A DNA stretch of 64,000 nt, taken from contig BTPP01000003.1 in the NCBI GenBank assembly GCA_037102815.1, positions 4,278,001 through 4,342,000 on the forward strand. The letters run 5' to 3'. Shown piece after piece: positions 1-12,367 of the stretch (positions are counted from its first letter, which is position 1; each line of letters starts with the position of its first letter). The notes below the pieces were generated by a model. The model did not search any database. It had not been told where the DNA came from and saw nothing but the letters and a program-made list of their open reading frames with translations. Origin of the DNA: Neurospora intermedia (taxonomy: Eukaryota; Ascomycota; Sordariomycetes; Sordariales; Sordariaceae). The position numbers were made by a program, and so were the translations under genes.

Positions 1-487
1 CGAGCTCACGGAACTCGTTGAGCCCGATGAGCTCGTAGTAGGGCGTGGCGTTGAGGGACGAGTGGTGACACTTGACCCGTACGCATCTGTCTCTGAAGTC
101 TCGGAGCCTGTTGGGGACGACGAGCTCGAGGTCTCAGATCCATATTCTGACGACTGTTAGTGTTCTTTCCTGATTTTGCCTGGGCCTTCTTGAAGACTTA
201 CCTTGACTGGTTATAGTAGTTGGCTCATCAAATGCTGACGTTGTCAAAGAAAATGGTGGGGGTGGAGGCGGGTGGTATCCATAAGGCGGATAACTGTAGA
301 CTTTCTCCTCGGGGGTGTAACCGCCATAAAGGTCGTAATCAGGACCAGAGGCCTTGTTGGCATGACCTTTGCCAAAGGCCCGATGCGAACGATCCAAGAA
401 TCCCGTCTCATCGGCCGACACTGCAGGGGCGGAGCCGAAGAGGACGGTTGCGGACACAAGGCCGGCAACAGCTTTGGAGACCTTCAT
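1..487 (-). CDS. Secreted Ser/Thr-rich protein, 3' part off left edge
   Basis: Exons 487-202 and 146-1 are joined by a 55-nt intron (donor GTAAGT at 201, branch ACTAACA, acceptor TCAG ending at 147), and the frame stays open to the window edge. I chose the ATG at 487 because the first 25 residues form a classic signal peptide (basic start, hydrophobic core, AVSA before DETG). An in-frame ATG 36 codons upstream would bury that signal. After the signal come a charged stretch, a Tyr/Gly segment ending in YTPEEKVYSYPPYGY, six prolines in a row, and then a tail made almost only of Ser, Thr, Pro, Gly and Glu. That composition suits a heavily O-glycosylated cell-wall or GPI-anchored protein, but any anchor would lie beyond the edge. 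No enzymatic domain is visible. Function unknown. Confidence 0.7.
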
Positions 488-3400
488 ATCTAGGGGTCGA
501 CTCTCGCTTCCTCCGGCTAGACCGGTGGATAATGCAACGGCGATGGGGACCGACTGAAAGCCAGGCAGTGTCCTGAACTTGGTGCGTGATGTCAAAATGT
601 AGAGAAGAACCCCTGAGAGTATTGACTAAGGATACTGTGAATGGAAAGGACTGGGGAAGGGGATGGCTTGAAGAGGGAGCAGCCTAAAGCCAGAGAATTT
701 TACAAAAATGAATGGACAATCTCGCCGGGCGATGTTGATGAAAACGTATGGCAAAACGTCTGAGAAGACGGAACCTGGCGAGATCCTTTGTTGAAGGACT
801 GGATACCCAATGTTCCTCTATAGTGAAAGGAGGAAAGATAGGAGGAAGAGGAGAAAGAAGTGAGGAAGAAGGAGTTATTGAGACAAAAGTAAAGGAAAGA
901 ATCCGGGAAGGATGGCATGAGAGGATGGAAGTAGGCGGAGGGGTGACCCTTCCACACACGCGGAGCCCGAGAGACCTAGACAGATATAGAAGGAGCACCC
1001 GTTTCCCGAACCACTGCAGCAGCTTCAGTTGCAAAATTCTCCGTGTCCCAATCAATAACTACTAATGTCGGGTCGTTTGAGGTATCCTCATGTTTCGTCG
1101 CGTTCAACTCGAATAGTCGTCAGCGAAGGGGTTGTCACTCCCGCTGCACGGCTGGTCAAACTTGACCGAGAGCACCTTCCTCGTCCGAATTGTTCTTACC
1201 TTCTTTCCAGCCAGGTTGACCTGGTCTTTTCTATCAATGACATGTTAGAACTACTCTTCACAGAAGATAGACCTGCTTAACCGGGCTGAAACCTGAGAGA
1301 CATTGACCCCTTAATCTTCGAGACCTCAGTTGATGAACTACTATTGGGTTCAGGTTGAGGTCATCCAAAATCGTCTACTAGCCTTGATCACTCCAGGAAG
1401 AGAGATGTTGTGCCTTTGGGGGAGTCCCCTGCCCATGTTGCTGGCTCCAAAGAGGAGAAGGGAACTGGGTGCCGACAGCTTGACAAGCATCACAATGCGA
1501 CTGTGTGTGGCGGGAGGCTTTGAGTCTCTTGCTATTCGGAGAGGAACACGAGAGGACTTCTAGTTGGGGAACTGGAACACCCCGAGATTGTACTTGGAAT
1601 TTCCGAGTGTCCATGACGAAAATGCTCCAGTCTCCGTCCTTGAGCTCTAATCTGACTGACAATGGTCTTGATGTGCTGGGGATTTCCATGCACGGAACCT
1701 TGAGATGATATGGCATCTCCGAGAAAAGCTTCCAAGTCTTTTCTGTTTTTCTCGAATATGATGCCTGACTGCCCCTGTTTGCTTGTTGTTCGATGGTGTT
1801 GTGTCTGCCGATGCTCTCCCGTCGCTTTCTCATGTTACCTAAGGTAAGTACCGTACGTATACTCAATTATCTGCCTATCTCCCGGGCATTTGTGGCATCA
1901 GATCAACGATCCAGCTGAAAATTTGCAAAGGAGAGCTAGGTGATTTGAGTGGGACTAAAATGTTACCTTGCCTTCAGAGCGCGGGCGCGTGAGAGAGAGC
2001 AGTTACCCAACGCTTATCTGCAGGTTATGTCAGGAGCAAGATGCGGCCATAGTGATCTTGGGTCTTCTTCAACTCTTCTTCACTTATCTTGACATCAAGA
2101 CACTTCCTTTTTTTGCTCCTGACTGATTCTGTACACCCTCCTCCCTTTGTCATCTCGCTCCTGTGGTAACGTTGTCGTACACAACGCCACAGTCGTCGCA
2201 CGATAGTCAGGATGTCGGGATAGCTATCCGCCAACTCGAGGTTTCTCGGGACGACCTTTACAAGCGTGCACAAAGGTTTCCGGGTCAAAACAGAGAATGT
2301 AATGAAGCAAAGGAAACTCGAGTCCAAAAGGAAGCTAGCCGTTGGTGACTGAGTATCGGCCGAGTTTCAGTCGAGAATTCATCAGATAGTGCCGCATTTG
2401 CTTAAACTCCAAGGGCGGCGTAGAGCTGAGCATGTTCAGCAACACGCAAGGCGCCGTTATAAAGTCAAGGACGTCAAACCAAAGTGACAAAGGTACTTAA
2501 GTATGTAAGCAACCGGTGGAGAAAAAGTAGATTGGGTGTTTCTGAACGAATGTCGCACAGTTGGTTTGTGGCGCCGTGGGAGATATAGCATGTACATGTA
2601 TCGATAGGTAGATGCTGAGAGGACTACCTGTTGAAAATCTTGTTAGTGAAAGCTATCACAAGCATTTGACTGCCCACTTCCATGTCGTGATCCGATGTTT
2701 GTTTGTGACAGAAAACATCAAAGTCTTAGGACTCGGATGTCCTGTCGGGTCACTCTCTTGACTGCCCTTACAGAAGAAGGCGCTGTCAAGCTGGCCGCCG
2801 CTTTGGTCGGGGAGATCGGGTTTGTGCACCATAAAAGTGCCTACCTGCATGGCGTATCCGGCCGTTGGAAAGATGACGGGAAGCAAGAATGACGCCTCGA
2901 CCGCGAAGCAAACTGACAAGTACTGCAGCCGAGCCTACTCAAGCTGCTTCCGTGGCAGCACTTGAGATGTTTCGGTTTAATCATTAACCGTATATGAGCT
3001 TCGAAAATGTGAGCGACACAAGTTTAGGAACCCTGAGACACTCATTATCTCAAAGACAACACGTGCAATACACTCTGCTCCAGTTCGAGACAGTTTTCAC
3101 TCTTGAGGCTTGATTTGGGATATTCACTCGAAAGCCACGCTGAGAACTGGAATTTCATGGAGTTAAGACTTGGTTATTCTCGTATTCAGGGTGGTGAGGC
3201 AACTGCCGAGTGGAAATGATGTTCTAACCATCCAGTACTCCGAAATGAAGAGGCGGATGAAAAGTTTTTGACCAAAAATCTTACAGGAAAAGTCTGCAAG
3301 TCGGATTCGAGCGAGGGCTTGAACTGGTCGCACGGCATCCTGCGCTGTCAAAATGCCGTACCTCTTCGGCCAAGCAGATGCAACATGCAACACCACCTCC

Positions 3401-3490
3401 GAATTGACCAGCTGTGTCAAGTTAAAGATACCTCCCACTCAGGGATGTGCCTCTGTGTGATGCATTAATCAATTTCGGTCTGGTACCATC
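488..3490. other. Gene-poor spacer, 3.0 kb
   Basis: No gene is recognisable. Between about 820 and 935 the plus strand is nearly all purine (CT-rich on the minus strand), 330-450 bp upstream of the secreted-protein ATG, as expected for a fungal promoter. A 151-codon minus-strand ORF with ATG at 1833 and a 100-codon one at 2327-2025 match no family I know and lack convincing coding character. The rest is mixed-composition sequence without repeats. Confidence 0.6.
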
Positions 3491-4918
3491 TCACTCGGCT
3501 TTCTTCGCCGCTTCACGAAGACCAGGAGCAGTGCCATCGGTCATCTCGGTCTCCTTATGTTCGATATCGGCCGCCCAGAGCGCCGCACCAACTATGATAA
3601 TGGTTAGTTGCTTGTATTTTCTCATCAGGCAAAGGACTAATTTGTTCTAGTGAAACTTACCGGCGTTTGTGAATGAGAAGAACACCGAAGCAACCGGGAT
3701 CATGTCAAGGAGCGTTGCCAGAACACCGAAGCTATTCGATACGTTGTCAGCGAGAATTCGGTTGAGAAAAGCATTGCTCCCTGATGGCATCAACTGCTTT
3801 TGTGGAAGACCGGCCAGTGGAGCTTTTTGATACATTGTAGGACATGTTTCGTGCGGAAACTCCATCACGCAAAATTACTTACGCTAAATATGGGCCTGTA
3901 TGCTTTGAAAGCCACTCCGCCTTTTGGCTTGGGGACCATCGCTTGAGTTGAAAGTACTGACTCCAAGGTCAACATTGGTATCTTTTGATAGTTGAGCAGG
4001 TTGGCATTGCAGGTGCCATTGACTTACCCGGTCGTGAATCGTGCTGCCGCGAGAGCGTCCTATCGGACTTAGTGCCACATTTCACATGTTAACAGAGGAC
4101 GAGCACATACCTTGCAAGACGATGAATGCTACCGTGCCGACAACTATGTAACTTTTGTTTCAGCATATGCGACTTTGAGAAACGTGATGCAATGGTGGGT
4201 GAGGGGGCCAATTTTCTTGTACCTGGAATGAAGTTAAGCGGCAAGTACATGACATATCGAATCAACGCCTTGGGGCTGAAACGCTGGAATGGATTCTTGA
4301 GAACTTTTCCCAGTCTCTGGATGGGATCCCTGCCCGACTTCAGCTCTCTGCCTTCACTGACAAGATTGGTAGCGTCCCTGGAAATCAGGGTGCCGTCAAA
4401 GGTGTCCAAGAGGGCATCCTGCATGACGAAGTTCCTGGAGAGGAATGAAATGACTGCAGAGCTCTCGTTCAAAACGAGCACTGCTGTGGTGAGGACTGCG
4501 AGCGGCCCGTTGACGAAAGTCATAAGAGCGAGTTGCGGCACGTAGGTGAAGAAAAACATGCCCGTTACCACTCCGACAGAAAGCGTCACAATAGGGGCCA
4601 GCTTCTTGAGGAGGGGCTTCCAAAGGCTGCGATGGCTCAAGAAGTAGAAGATTCCCTATAACGAGGGGGAAAATCGTCAACACTATATCCCGGCTGAGAG
4701 GCTTCACTGCGAAGGTATGCGAACACACCTTGATGGGATACAAGTAGGATCCGCTCTTTGCAGCATCATTGATCAGGGCTTTGGCGCGGTCATAGTCCTC
4801 TTTCCTGTCCCCATCACTAAGCGTCAGTATCAAGTATCCGGCCAGGTGCTCTTGAGATACGAAGGCCTTACGCGACTTCCTGAGCCTTAGCCTGAACTGA
4901 CTCGACAATACCTGACAT
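3491..4918 (-). CDS. RRT8/LDS-like EI24-family membrane protein
   Basis: Eight exons: 4918-4872, 4804-4729, 4655-4223, 4143-4111, 4059-4028, 3956-3883, 3731-3661, 3591-3491, giving 288 aa. All seven introns (55-180 nt) start GTRNGN and keep frame. The protein begins MSGIVESVQAKAQEVA. It has an amphipathic lead-in (AKSGSYLYPIKGIFYF), a long membrane-inserted pair (IVTLSVGVV... then GPLAVLTTAVLVL), the conserved PLNFIPVVGT turn, the YFQLKRWSPSQKAEWL loop, and a last hydrophobic helix ending NAVGAALWA. This order is that of the fungal outer spore wall RRT8/LDS group, related to EI24/CysZ. In yeast those proteins sit on lipid droplets and support dityrosine spore-wall assembly. The role in a filamentous fungus is not established. 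The start rests on frame and branch-point evidence for the first intron (ACTGAC). Confidence 0.8.
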
Positions 4919-6237
4919 CGTGTCGCGAATAGAGATGGATGGCTAAAATATTGAGACTGGTGATAATCGTTTGCTGAAAGACAGAGAAGGTGGACGGTAT
5001 TGCGATCGAAGCGCTGGTGCAGCCGATAGATAAAAAAAAAAACCACGAAATTGAACAAATTGTGACCTTTAGGTTGATGGACTTCTTAGGTTCTCGCGAA
5101 GTTCGAGTGCGGGGGTTCGAAGGACTTGATTTGTTGTCGAGCAAGATGAAAGATGCTATTCAAACGAACGGCCTGATGCCCCAACTACGTCATCGAGCAG
5201 TTCAAACATCGTTTGCAAAGTCTTGGCACTCAGGCACTTCTCCCTTGCTCCGTGACCTCAATTGTGCAACTTCGACGAACATCAACTTTTAAGCCTGTCG
5301 TAGAGCAAGCCAGCTAACAGAAAAACCTGCCTATGACATCAAAGACATTCCCTCCGCCGATAATATACGCCTGCACCTGAGTCTTCGTTCTCGCAAAGCT
5401 CCTCGAAGTGGACATGATTGTGTACCATCCTGGCTCGGACGCACTGCCAAACCACATCAGTGTATGTCACTTTAAAGGTGTTCGTAAACCATTTATAGAC
5501 AGATGCCGGTGACCGCCAGCAACCGGGATAATCATTACTTGGCTTAGCTTTAGTGAACTTGCCTGCCGCTGAGTATATATACATCTCTCTGCCATGCTGC
5601 GCTTGTCAGGCTGATGCGAACACGCTTCGTCCACGAGGGCGATAGACGATGATCTTGTCGCAAATAGATTACATTGAAATTTGACCCTTTCCTCCCTTCT
5701 CACCCTAAAATGGTGTCATTACTCGTTTCGGTTTTCTAATTGTTCTTACACTGAATTTGATTTGGATAGTATCCACCGTCACGATAGCCCATACTGTACG
5801 TATGTGAAGTCCGTATCCCCAACCTGTATCATTATCCACCATATCAACATCCATCCCATCAATGCCTTTGAGATACTACACTTCGCGTAAGGGAACGTTA
5901 AAAGATTATAGAAAATGAGGTTGGAAGGAGAATGAAAAAAAAATCAGCCACGACCGCATCGTTCGGGCAAGGCATACAGGGGTAGGTTATTGTTCATATG
6001 GCCTTATCCGGTTGACCCAGCATGACTCTGCGTTGCAGGGCAAATGAAACCCTTCTTAAGGGAAAAAGAAAAAAGGGAAGAGGAAGAGTCTCTGAAAACC
6101 TTGCCGTGTATGTCCAATGCGGCGTCTGAAGCAATTACAAACAATAGCTCTAGGGAACGGGTGCGAAAGTTTGATATAATGATGCTGAAAGGGACAAGTG
6201 ACGCATCGAAAGCGGGAACGTCATAAGCCATGTTGGT
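4919..6237. other. Spacer between the RRT8-like gene and gdt1
   Basis: This 1.3 kb holds the upstream region of the RRT8-like gene and the 3' flank of gdt1, both on the minus strand. It contains an alternating TA tract around 5573-5582 and A-runs at 5032-5042 and 5936-5943. No ORF in it resembles a known protein. Confidence 0.6.
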
Positions 6238-7866
6238 CTACGAATAGAAGCCCTCAACCAAGTAAATGACGCCAAAGACGAGGAAGGCAACAGCACCACC
6301 GACGGTGACTAAAATGCAGCGGTTAGCATGCGTGCATTGTAAGGGAAAAGCGTTGTCAACTTACTGACTTTCAGGCTGACCTTGCCTGCAATAGCCTTTC
6401 CACCGATGACGGCAACACTCGTGCAGATACCGTGGCCGACAACAGCTCCGAGCGTGACCCACCAATAGTCCTGACCAGCCGCCATGGCAATGGTTGCAAT
6501 TTGGCTGCGGTCACCCCACTCGCCCAAAAAGGTCATAACGAAGGTTTGGACCCAGGCTGGGCTCAGCAGAAGAGACACAAGATTGTTGAAACCGGCGAGG
6601 CATTCCGTAAGGTTTCTTCCACGCGGCGAAGCGTTTCGTGCATCGGGCGAGCTGGAGGGGCTTCGAGGCGGCGTCGGGAATCGGGACTTGGAGCGAGACT
6701 TGCGGTTACCAAGACCCATTTCCAGACTGTAGGGAGAGACGCTCGACCTCCTGCGGCCCTGCTTACGGGCAAGGTGTTCCTTCTCCTCAAGCTCCTGTTC
6801 AACCTCCTGCATCTCGGCGGAAACGCCTTCATCGGGACTCATGGCCATACCCTCACGGAGCAACCGAGCTCCAAAGACAAGGAACAAAGCAGCAGCCAGG
6901 TAGTTGGTGATCTTCTTGGGAATAAGGGTGGGCACAGCGTGTCCCAAGACGGCTGAGAGGATGGTCATGGTGATCAAGGCAGCAAAAGCGCCGGAAAACA
7001 CAACTAGGCGGTCGTGCTTCATAGCCATCAAGGCAGCGACGAGGAACGTCTTGTCGCCAATCTCGGAAAAAAGAATCATGGTGAACGAAAGGAAGAAAGA
7101 GTGGAAAGGTGTGATGACGCCTTCAGTGCCCTTGCCCAAGTCACCGAGGCTGGCTCCCGTCTTCTCTCCACTGGGGACGTCTAGATGATCGATTCTTCCC
7201 GCCGAGTCAGGTAGGGGGGGGGATTTGTCGTGTGTCTTGTCAGGGAGATTTGCTGGCTTCTGAACCGGTGGTTAGCTGGGCCCCGTCGCGACCTGGTAGA
7301 CATGCAAAACTCACCTCGAAGCCCGTGATATCGTCTGCCGCCTTGTCACCATGTTTGTCTTGCGTTTCTTTGTCCACCTTCTTCTGCTCTGCGTGCGGCA
7401 GGGGAGGAGCTTCTTTAGGGGCCTGAGGCTTGTTTTCGACCTTCTCGCCAGTCTCATTCTCCTTCAGGATCCTCTCCTTGGTCTTCTCGCTTACACCGCC
7501 GCTTGTACCTGTGGTGCCTTCTTTGGGCCCCTGTCGATTGGGGTCGTCCATGACTCCATCGTTGGTATCGGGTATCTTCTTTCCGCCCACAATTGTAGGA
7601 TCTTCTGGGCGGTCTTTCAAAACAGGCAAGTCCTTGGTGGTTTCGGGAGCAGAAGACTCGAAGTCGACAAAGGGGCCCGCGTGCGGCTTCCCATCCTTGC
7701 CATCGACAGGCGCATCTTTAGTGCCGTACTTCTTAGCGACTGGTGGCACGTCGACTAGGGAGTCAATAGCCGCATTCTTCTCGAGTTGCTTGCTGCTCTC
7801 CGTCGTCGACTGCGCGATGACGGCAGTGGCCGCAAGGGAGGGGATGAGAAGCTGCCGCAATCTCAT
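6238..7866 (-). CDS. gdt1: Gdt1/TMEM165-family Golgi Mn2+/Ca2+ transporter
   Basis: Exons 7866-7315, 7259-6365 and 6308-6238 encode 505 aa. Gdt1 (UPF0016 family) moves Mn2+ and Ca2+ into the Golgi lumen and supports glycosylation. Both family signatures E-x-G-D-[KR]-[TS] are present: EIGDKT near residues 250-255 and EWGDRS near 431-436, each in a three-helix half, the inverted-repeat design of the family. The halves are joined by an acidic coil (MQEVEQELEEKEHLARK) and a basic, Ser/Pro-rich linker. The N-terminus is a signal peptide (MRLRQLLIPSLAATAVIAQS), followed by about 200 hydrophilic residues rich in Lys, Asp, Pro and Glu that the roughly 280-aa yeast protein lacks. The C-terminus reads VFGVIYLVEGFYS. 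A run of nine C on the coding strand lies in exon 2 and is needed in full to keep frame. Confidence 0.93.
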
Positions 7867-9663
7867 TGTGAAGGCGACTTTGGGTCGGTGTCTTTTCGTT
7901 GTAATCGGAGCAAGAGCTGCCAGGAGGCGGATGTTTATCGATAGTACTATTGCGGTCGGTGTTTTTCGTAAACGTGGTGATCGTCAAGGTTTCGAGAAGA
8001 GCTAGCGCCGGACCAAAGAAGGTAAAGAAGTAGAAAACTGTTGTCTCACCACATGAAGTTAGGGACGTAGGGACAATAAAGAGCGATCGAATAGCGGGCA
8101 GATGGTGATTCTGCCCAGTGTCGGTTCCCAACGGCGGAATCAGAGCAGAACTGGCCAGAGGCAAAAGTTGCGATAGAAGTTCTGCGGCCTGTCGACAGAT
8201 GGAGTGTTTACCTAATCAGGGGTTCCAGCCTGTTGGAGCTTCGCTTTTGGAACTTGAAGTGGATGGAATGCTGGGGTAGATGCACGAGAAAGGGTGCACG
8301 TCGCACCGCCACCGCGCGCTTGGACGTGGACTCCCCCTACTGCCATGCATCCAACAACCGCGGGACCGCGCCGAGCTGGAACTTGTGTACACCAGTAGCA
8401 CCAATCTCAGCTATCCCACGCCTAGCAGGATCATGCCTGTTGAACTACGACATTACGTTAGTGCATGGTAGTCATTGGAAGGTCAGGGGTAGACTGCCAA
8501 ACTATCGATGTAACCGGGCTAACACCCGAAGTTCAAAAAAGACAATTACTAGTAAAAACTACCCACAAGACAAAGCGACCTCAAAGGCACACAGTAGAGA
8601 CTCTGTCTATATCGATGAGGCCATATCAATAGCAAGCTAACTGAATGTAGGTTTGGTAAATTCCCTTAAGGATCGCTGTAGAGGTGACGACGAACGCATG
8701 CTCGTGTTGCAAATAGTAAGTATCACATGAAATATTTCCTTGCCTGGTGGAAATTATTACCATTACTCCAAGTCTCCAGCCCGTAAATAAATTTGGTCGC
8801 TGGGGCATAAAGATACCTGGGGGATCGCGGTCCTCAAAGGTATCAGTAGTCGGCACATCTTTGCTCTGCTTTGTTGGGTCTTTTCAGCGACCCAGTCTAC
8901 GCGAGTCTGGATACACCTGATACCAATTAACAACCTTTCAGTCTCTCTTGATTGGGAGTAAATGCTACGATGTTGTTCTGTGAACTCTCAATACTACTGT
9001 CCATGATTCCTTCTGACAACCTGAAACTGCGGTAATTCCATACGAACCTGAAAGGTAATGTGACTTGACAACTTCCGGTCCGGTCGGTCGAGATCTGTTC
9101 AGAGCTCTGAATGTCCGGATAGGTACTAAAACAGAAATACCATGCAGTGGAGCCATGGCCTGGCGTTAGAGTACTTACAGTAGCCTCTGACCCCAATCCT
9201 AAGTCGACGCTATGACTTATCATGATGTCGGCTGAATTGGGGAAAAGCTCACCGGGCACGTCTTGTTGATTGTTGGGCGGTCTTTGTCTACAGGCAAGTA
9301 GAATAGAGGTTACGGCATGAGGTTGTGATTGCCCGCTGCAAGGCGCGGTTCACGTCGCCCGAGTACCCCTGGAGGGATGACGACGGTGCTGGGCGGTCAC
9401 GTGAAAGACCACGGCCTGTGTGGTAGTGGGGCAGGCATTGCTTGGCTTCCTGTCCTTGGCAAAAGAAATCGAATTGGGCCTTCCTCCTCCAACCCCGAAA
9501 TCCTCACAGCAAAAAATCTCAAAACAAACTTCGTCGACGCGGACTGAACCCTAACCCCAACCCTTCTTCGCTGTCGTCGACGACAAGCACGCGCATTTCC
9601 ATCCATCTTTCTCGACAGCTGAGCTCACGGAACGTGCTGGTCAGTGAATCAGTGAGGGGAACA
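7867..9663. other. Divergent promoter region, gdt1 / Myb gene
   Basis: A 1.8 kb spacer between two divergently transcribed genes. No coding signal is recognisable. The final 200 bp before the Myb-gene ATG is CT-rich on the plus strand, as in fungal leaders. It keeps a reading frame open back to an ATG at 9442, which I do not take as the start because the intervening residues look like translated leader. Confidence 0.6.
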
Positions 9664-12367
9664 ATGACGGGACGCGGGAGAGGTCGTCCTGGCACGCGGC
9701 AACAACAACCGGCCGAGGGAACGACGGTTGCTGTCCGGCGTACCATGCGTCTCCAGCAGCAATCTCCGCCACCTACTCAAGGGGAGCAGGCAGAGCAGCA
9801 CCAGCTCCAGCAACAGCAACAGCAGGTTCAGGATGCTCAGATTGACCCAGCTATCACTGGTGCTCAGGAATCAGGGATGCCTCCTCCTCCCGTCCCAGCC
9901 CCGAAAGGCCAAGGCAAGGATTCTGAGCAGGCCTTCGTTGAAGTTGCTCGTCGAAGCACGCGCCGTGATGCTCGTGCTGGGAGCATGGTGAGCGTTAATA
10001 GCGTTCTCACCCGTGTCTCTGGCACGGATGCCATCTCCTCTCAGCCCGAAACCCCAAGTAAGAGTACATGGCCAATTTACCTAGAATCGTCATATTAATT
10101 ATCTGCCACAGGTTTTGCTTTTCGTAGGGGTACATCAACATCTTTCACTGGTGCCCCGGCTCGTGGGGTATCCATTGACACAGTTTCCGAGCTGGGCAGA
10201 ACTCCGGCAAGGAGGGGAAAGGAGAGACTTTTGATGAGCCGCATGTTGCCACATCTCTTCGCTTCAGCGGACAAACTGTTCACTCTCCTAGCCACAATAC
10301 ATCCTCAACAGAGGGACCCTGATGAGCAGGCAGCTTTGGAAGAAGAGTTCGAAATGTACCGCTTACGTTATATCTCCAACAACAGCGAACCCAGCATCAA
10401 CCTCAAGCACGTTCTTTCGGCCATGGAAGTCGACCCTAACTCGCCGGCCGGCTCTGACGCCTGCAAGACTGTGACGCTCGCCAACCTTGCGACAATGTTC
10501 GATCGAATTGATGTGATTCAGCAGGGTCAAGCCGAAGATGCCTTGGCCGACTTGCAGGTTTGCGATGACATAATCGCCCAGTCTCTGGTAGTGGATGGAG
10601 TCGAGAATTCGGCGGTCCTTAAGCCAGAAGACATCATGACCCTAGTTGTGGAAATCCGGACGCTTTTGTTCATGCTCACCCTCCAGAATTTCGAGGCGCA
10701 GAACCAGCTTCCCGTAAGCCGATCGGAGATTTTGGCGGATACGTTCTGTCAGGGGGTCCCAAGTGTGGAAGCAGTGGAGGACTTCAAACAAGGCAACAAG
10801 GATGCTTTGCCGCTGAGGTTGGTTCCGGGCATTGACCCCAACGGCGACCCTTGGCACAAGGAAGGGTATATTACACGGCTGCAGTCCATATGCGGATGCC
10901 TGCCCAACGAATCCATCGACGACGCCGCTCTTCATGCTTGCTTGGAGCATATCAAGAAATTGTATGACCCTCACACGTCTCTACGGACTATTAGGGATAG
11001 CCTGGAGACCTGTTTCCAGGAAACCAAACGACAACTACAGCCTGTGCCACCGGGGCCGTCTTACCTAGCTACACAGTATGGCGCGCCGGATTCCTCGGCA
11101 GAGGAAACACAAATCCAGTCTCAGTTGGAGAGTGAGTCACTGGCAGTTACTGGGTATGTATACAACTTCCTAGGCTACTGGGCCTCTATGCTAATATGAT
11201 ATCTGTTACAGGCAAAGACAATTGAATTATTTGGCTTCCCTTCAGAAGATACCTCTGGAATCTGATAGCGAAGCTTCACAAGCACAAGATGGAGGTTTCT
11301 CGACAACCCAGGATATCTTCGGAAGACCCCATGAACTCCCAATGAGCAGTTACCCCCCAATTGGGCGCGCCCCATACCCCCCTAGCTTCGACGCTCAACA
11401 ATCGCCGCCTTTGGCGTACCCTAGTAATCCGAGTGCTTTTCAGAACGGCACTCTTTACGCACAGTCCGCCGCCCAGCTAGGCCGACCTAAGAGAGCTTCG
11501 CCGAGCGGTAATGATAGTGTAGTCGATGGATCAGATGCGAGCAAACCACCAGCCAAAAAGCCGAGGACCCGTCGCCCGAGGCCTGCTGTCCCCACTCCTG
11601 CCGCAGAGGGTGCAATGGGGGATGTTGGGACGCCGTCTTCATCTGCCGCTACTGCTGCTGCCGCTGTCGCTGCTGTGGCTAGGTATTCACCGTCCTCAGG
11701 CACGCAGGCCGAGCCTGACCTCGACGTCGTGTCGCAACGCTCGAGGGAGCTGTCGGCAGCTAACCGGAAAGCCAGAGGACCACAGAGTCGGTCACCCTGG
11801 CTTCGCGATGACATCAGGATGTTGATCAAGGCAGTGGACACGTACAAGTGCAAATGGAGCGTCATCGAGAAGGAAATAAAGAATGGGAACATCCCCTTTG
11901 AGCGCCCTCGTGACCAGCAGGCTTTGCGAGACAAAGCTCGCTTGCTAAAGCAGGACTTCTTAAAGTGAGTAACTTGACACCTTGCTTACTAAACCTTATC
12001 TGGCCGCTACTGACACGTCTGGTACAGGGCTGATGCTATTTTGCCTCCGTCCTTTGATCTCGTTGTGCTGGGTAAGAAAGAGAAAGAAGCTGTGAAGGCA
12101 TGCGGCAAAAATCCCGACCGCAAGGAAGACGACGTCCGGAACGGGTTTCCCATCAATACTGATTATCAAGCGCAAGAGCCGATGCAGGAGCAAGCAAGCG
12201 CCGCCGAAGCGGAGGACCAAGCGCAGGTACAGGGCGAGGAACAACCGGACATGCAACTTGAAACACAGGCGGAGGTACAGACTGAGGCGCAACCCGAGGC
12301 CTCGGCAGTGGTCTCAGCTGAGGTGCCTGTCGATGCAGAAGCGATAGAAGCTGCTTCCACATCATAG
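9664..12367 (+). CDS. TRF/Taz1/Tbf1-type Myb (telobox) DNA-binding protein
   Basis: Exons 9664-10057, 10112-11153, 11212-11964 and 12028-12367 give 842 aa. The N-terminus is MTGRGRGRPGTRQ, an AT-hook-like basic stretch, followed by a Gln-rich region with six consecutive Gln near residue 50. An all-helical middle region (about 190-430) is the place of the TRFH dimerisation domain in TRF-family proteins; this is a positional inference. A single Myb/SANT domain lies at about 671-730, starting SPWLRDDIRMLIKAVDTYK and ending with the telobox-like helix ALRDKARLLKQDFLK. A basic KPPAKKPRTRRPRP segment precedes it, probably a nuclear signal. The last 100 residues are rich in Glu, Gln and Ala. Family members bind double-stranded telomeric repeats or subtelomeric and promoter sites. 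Taz1-like and Tbf1-like roles cannot be separated by eye. Confidence 0.8.

Noticed and set aside
9442-9663. Possible 74-residue N-terminal extension of the Myb protein
   Set aside because: The open frame has leader-like composition, and MTGRGRGRPG is a sensible DNA-binding start.
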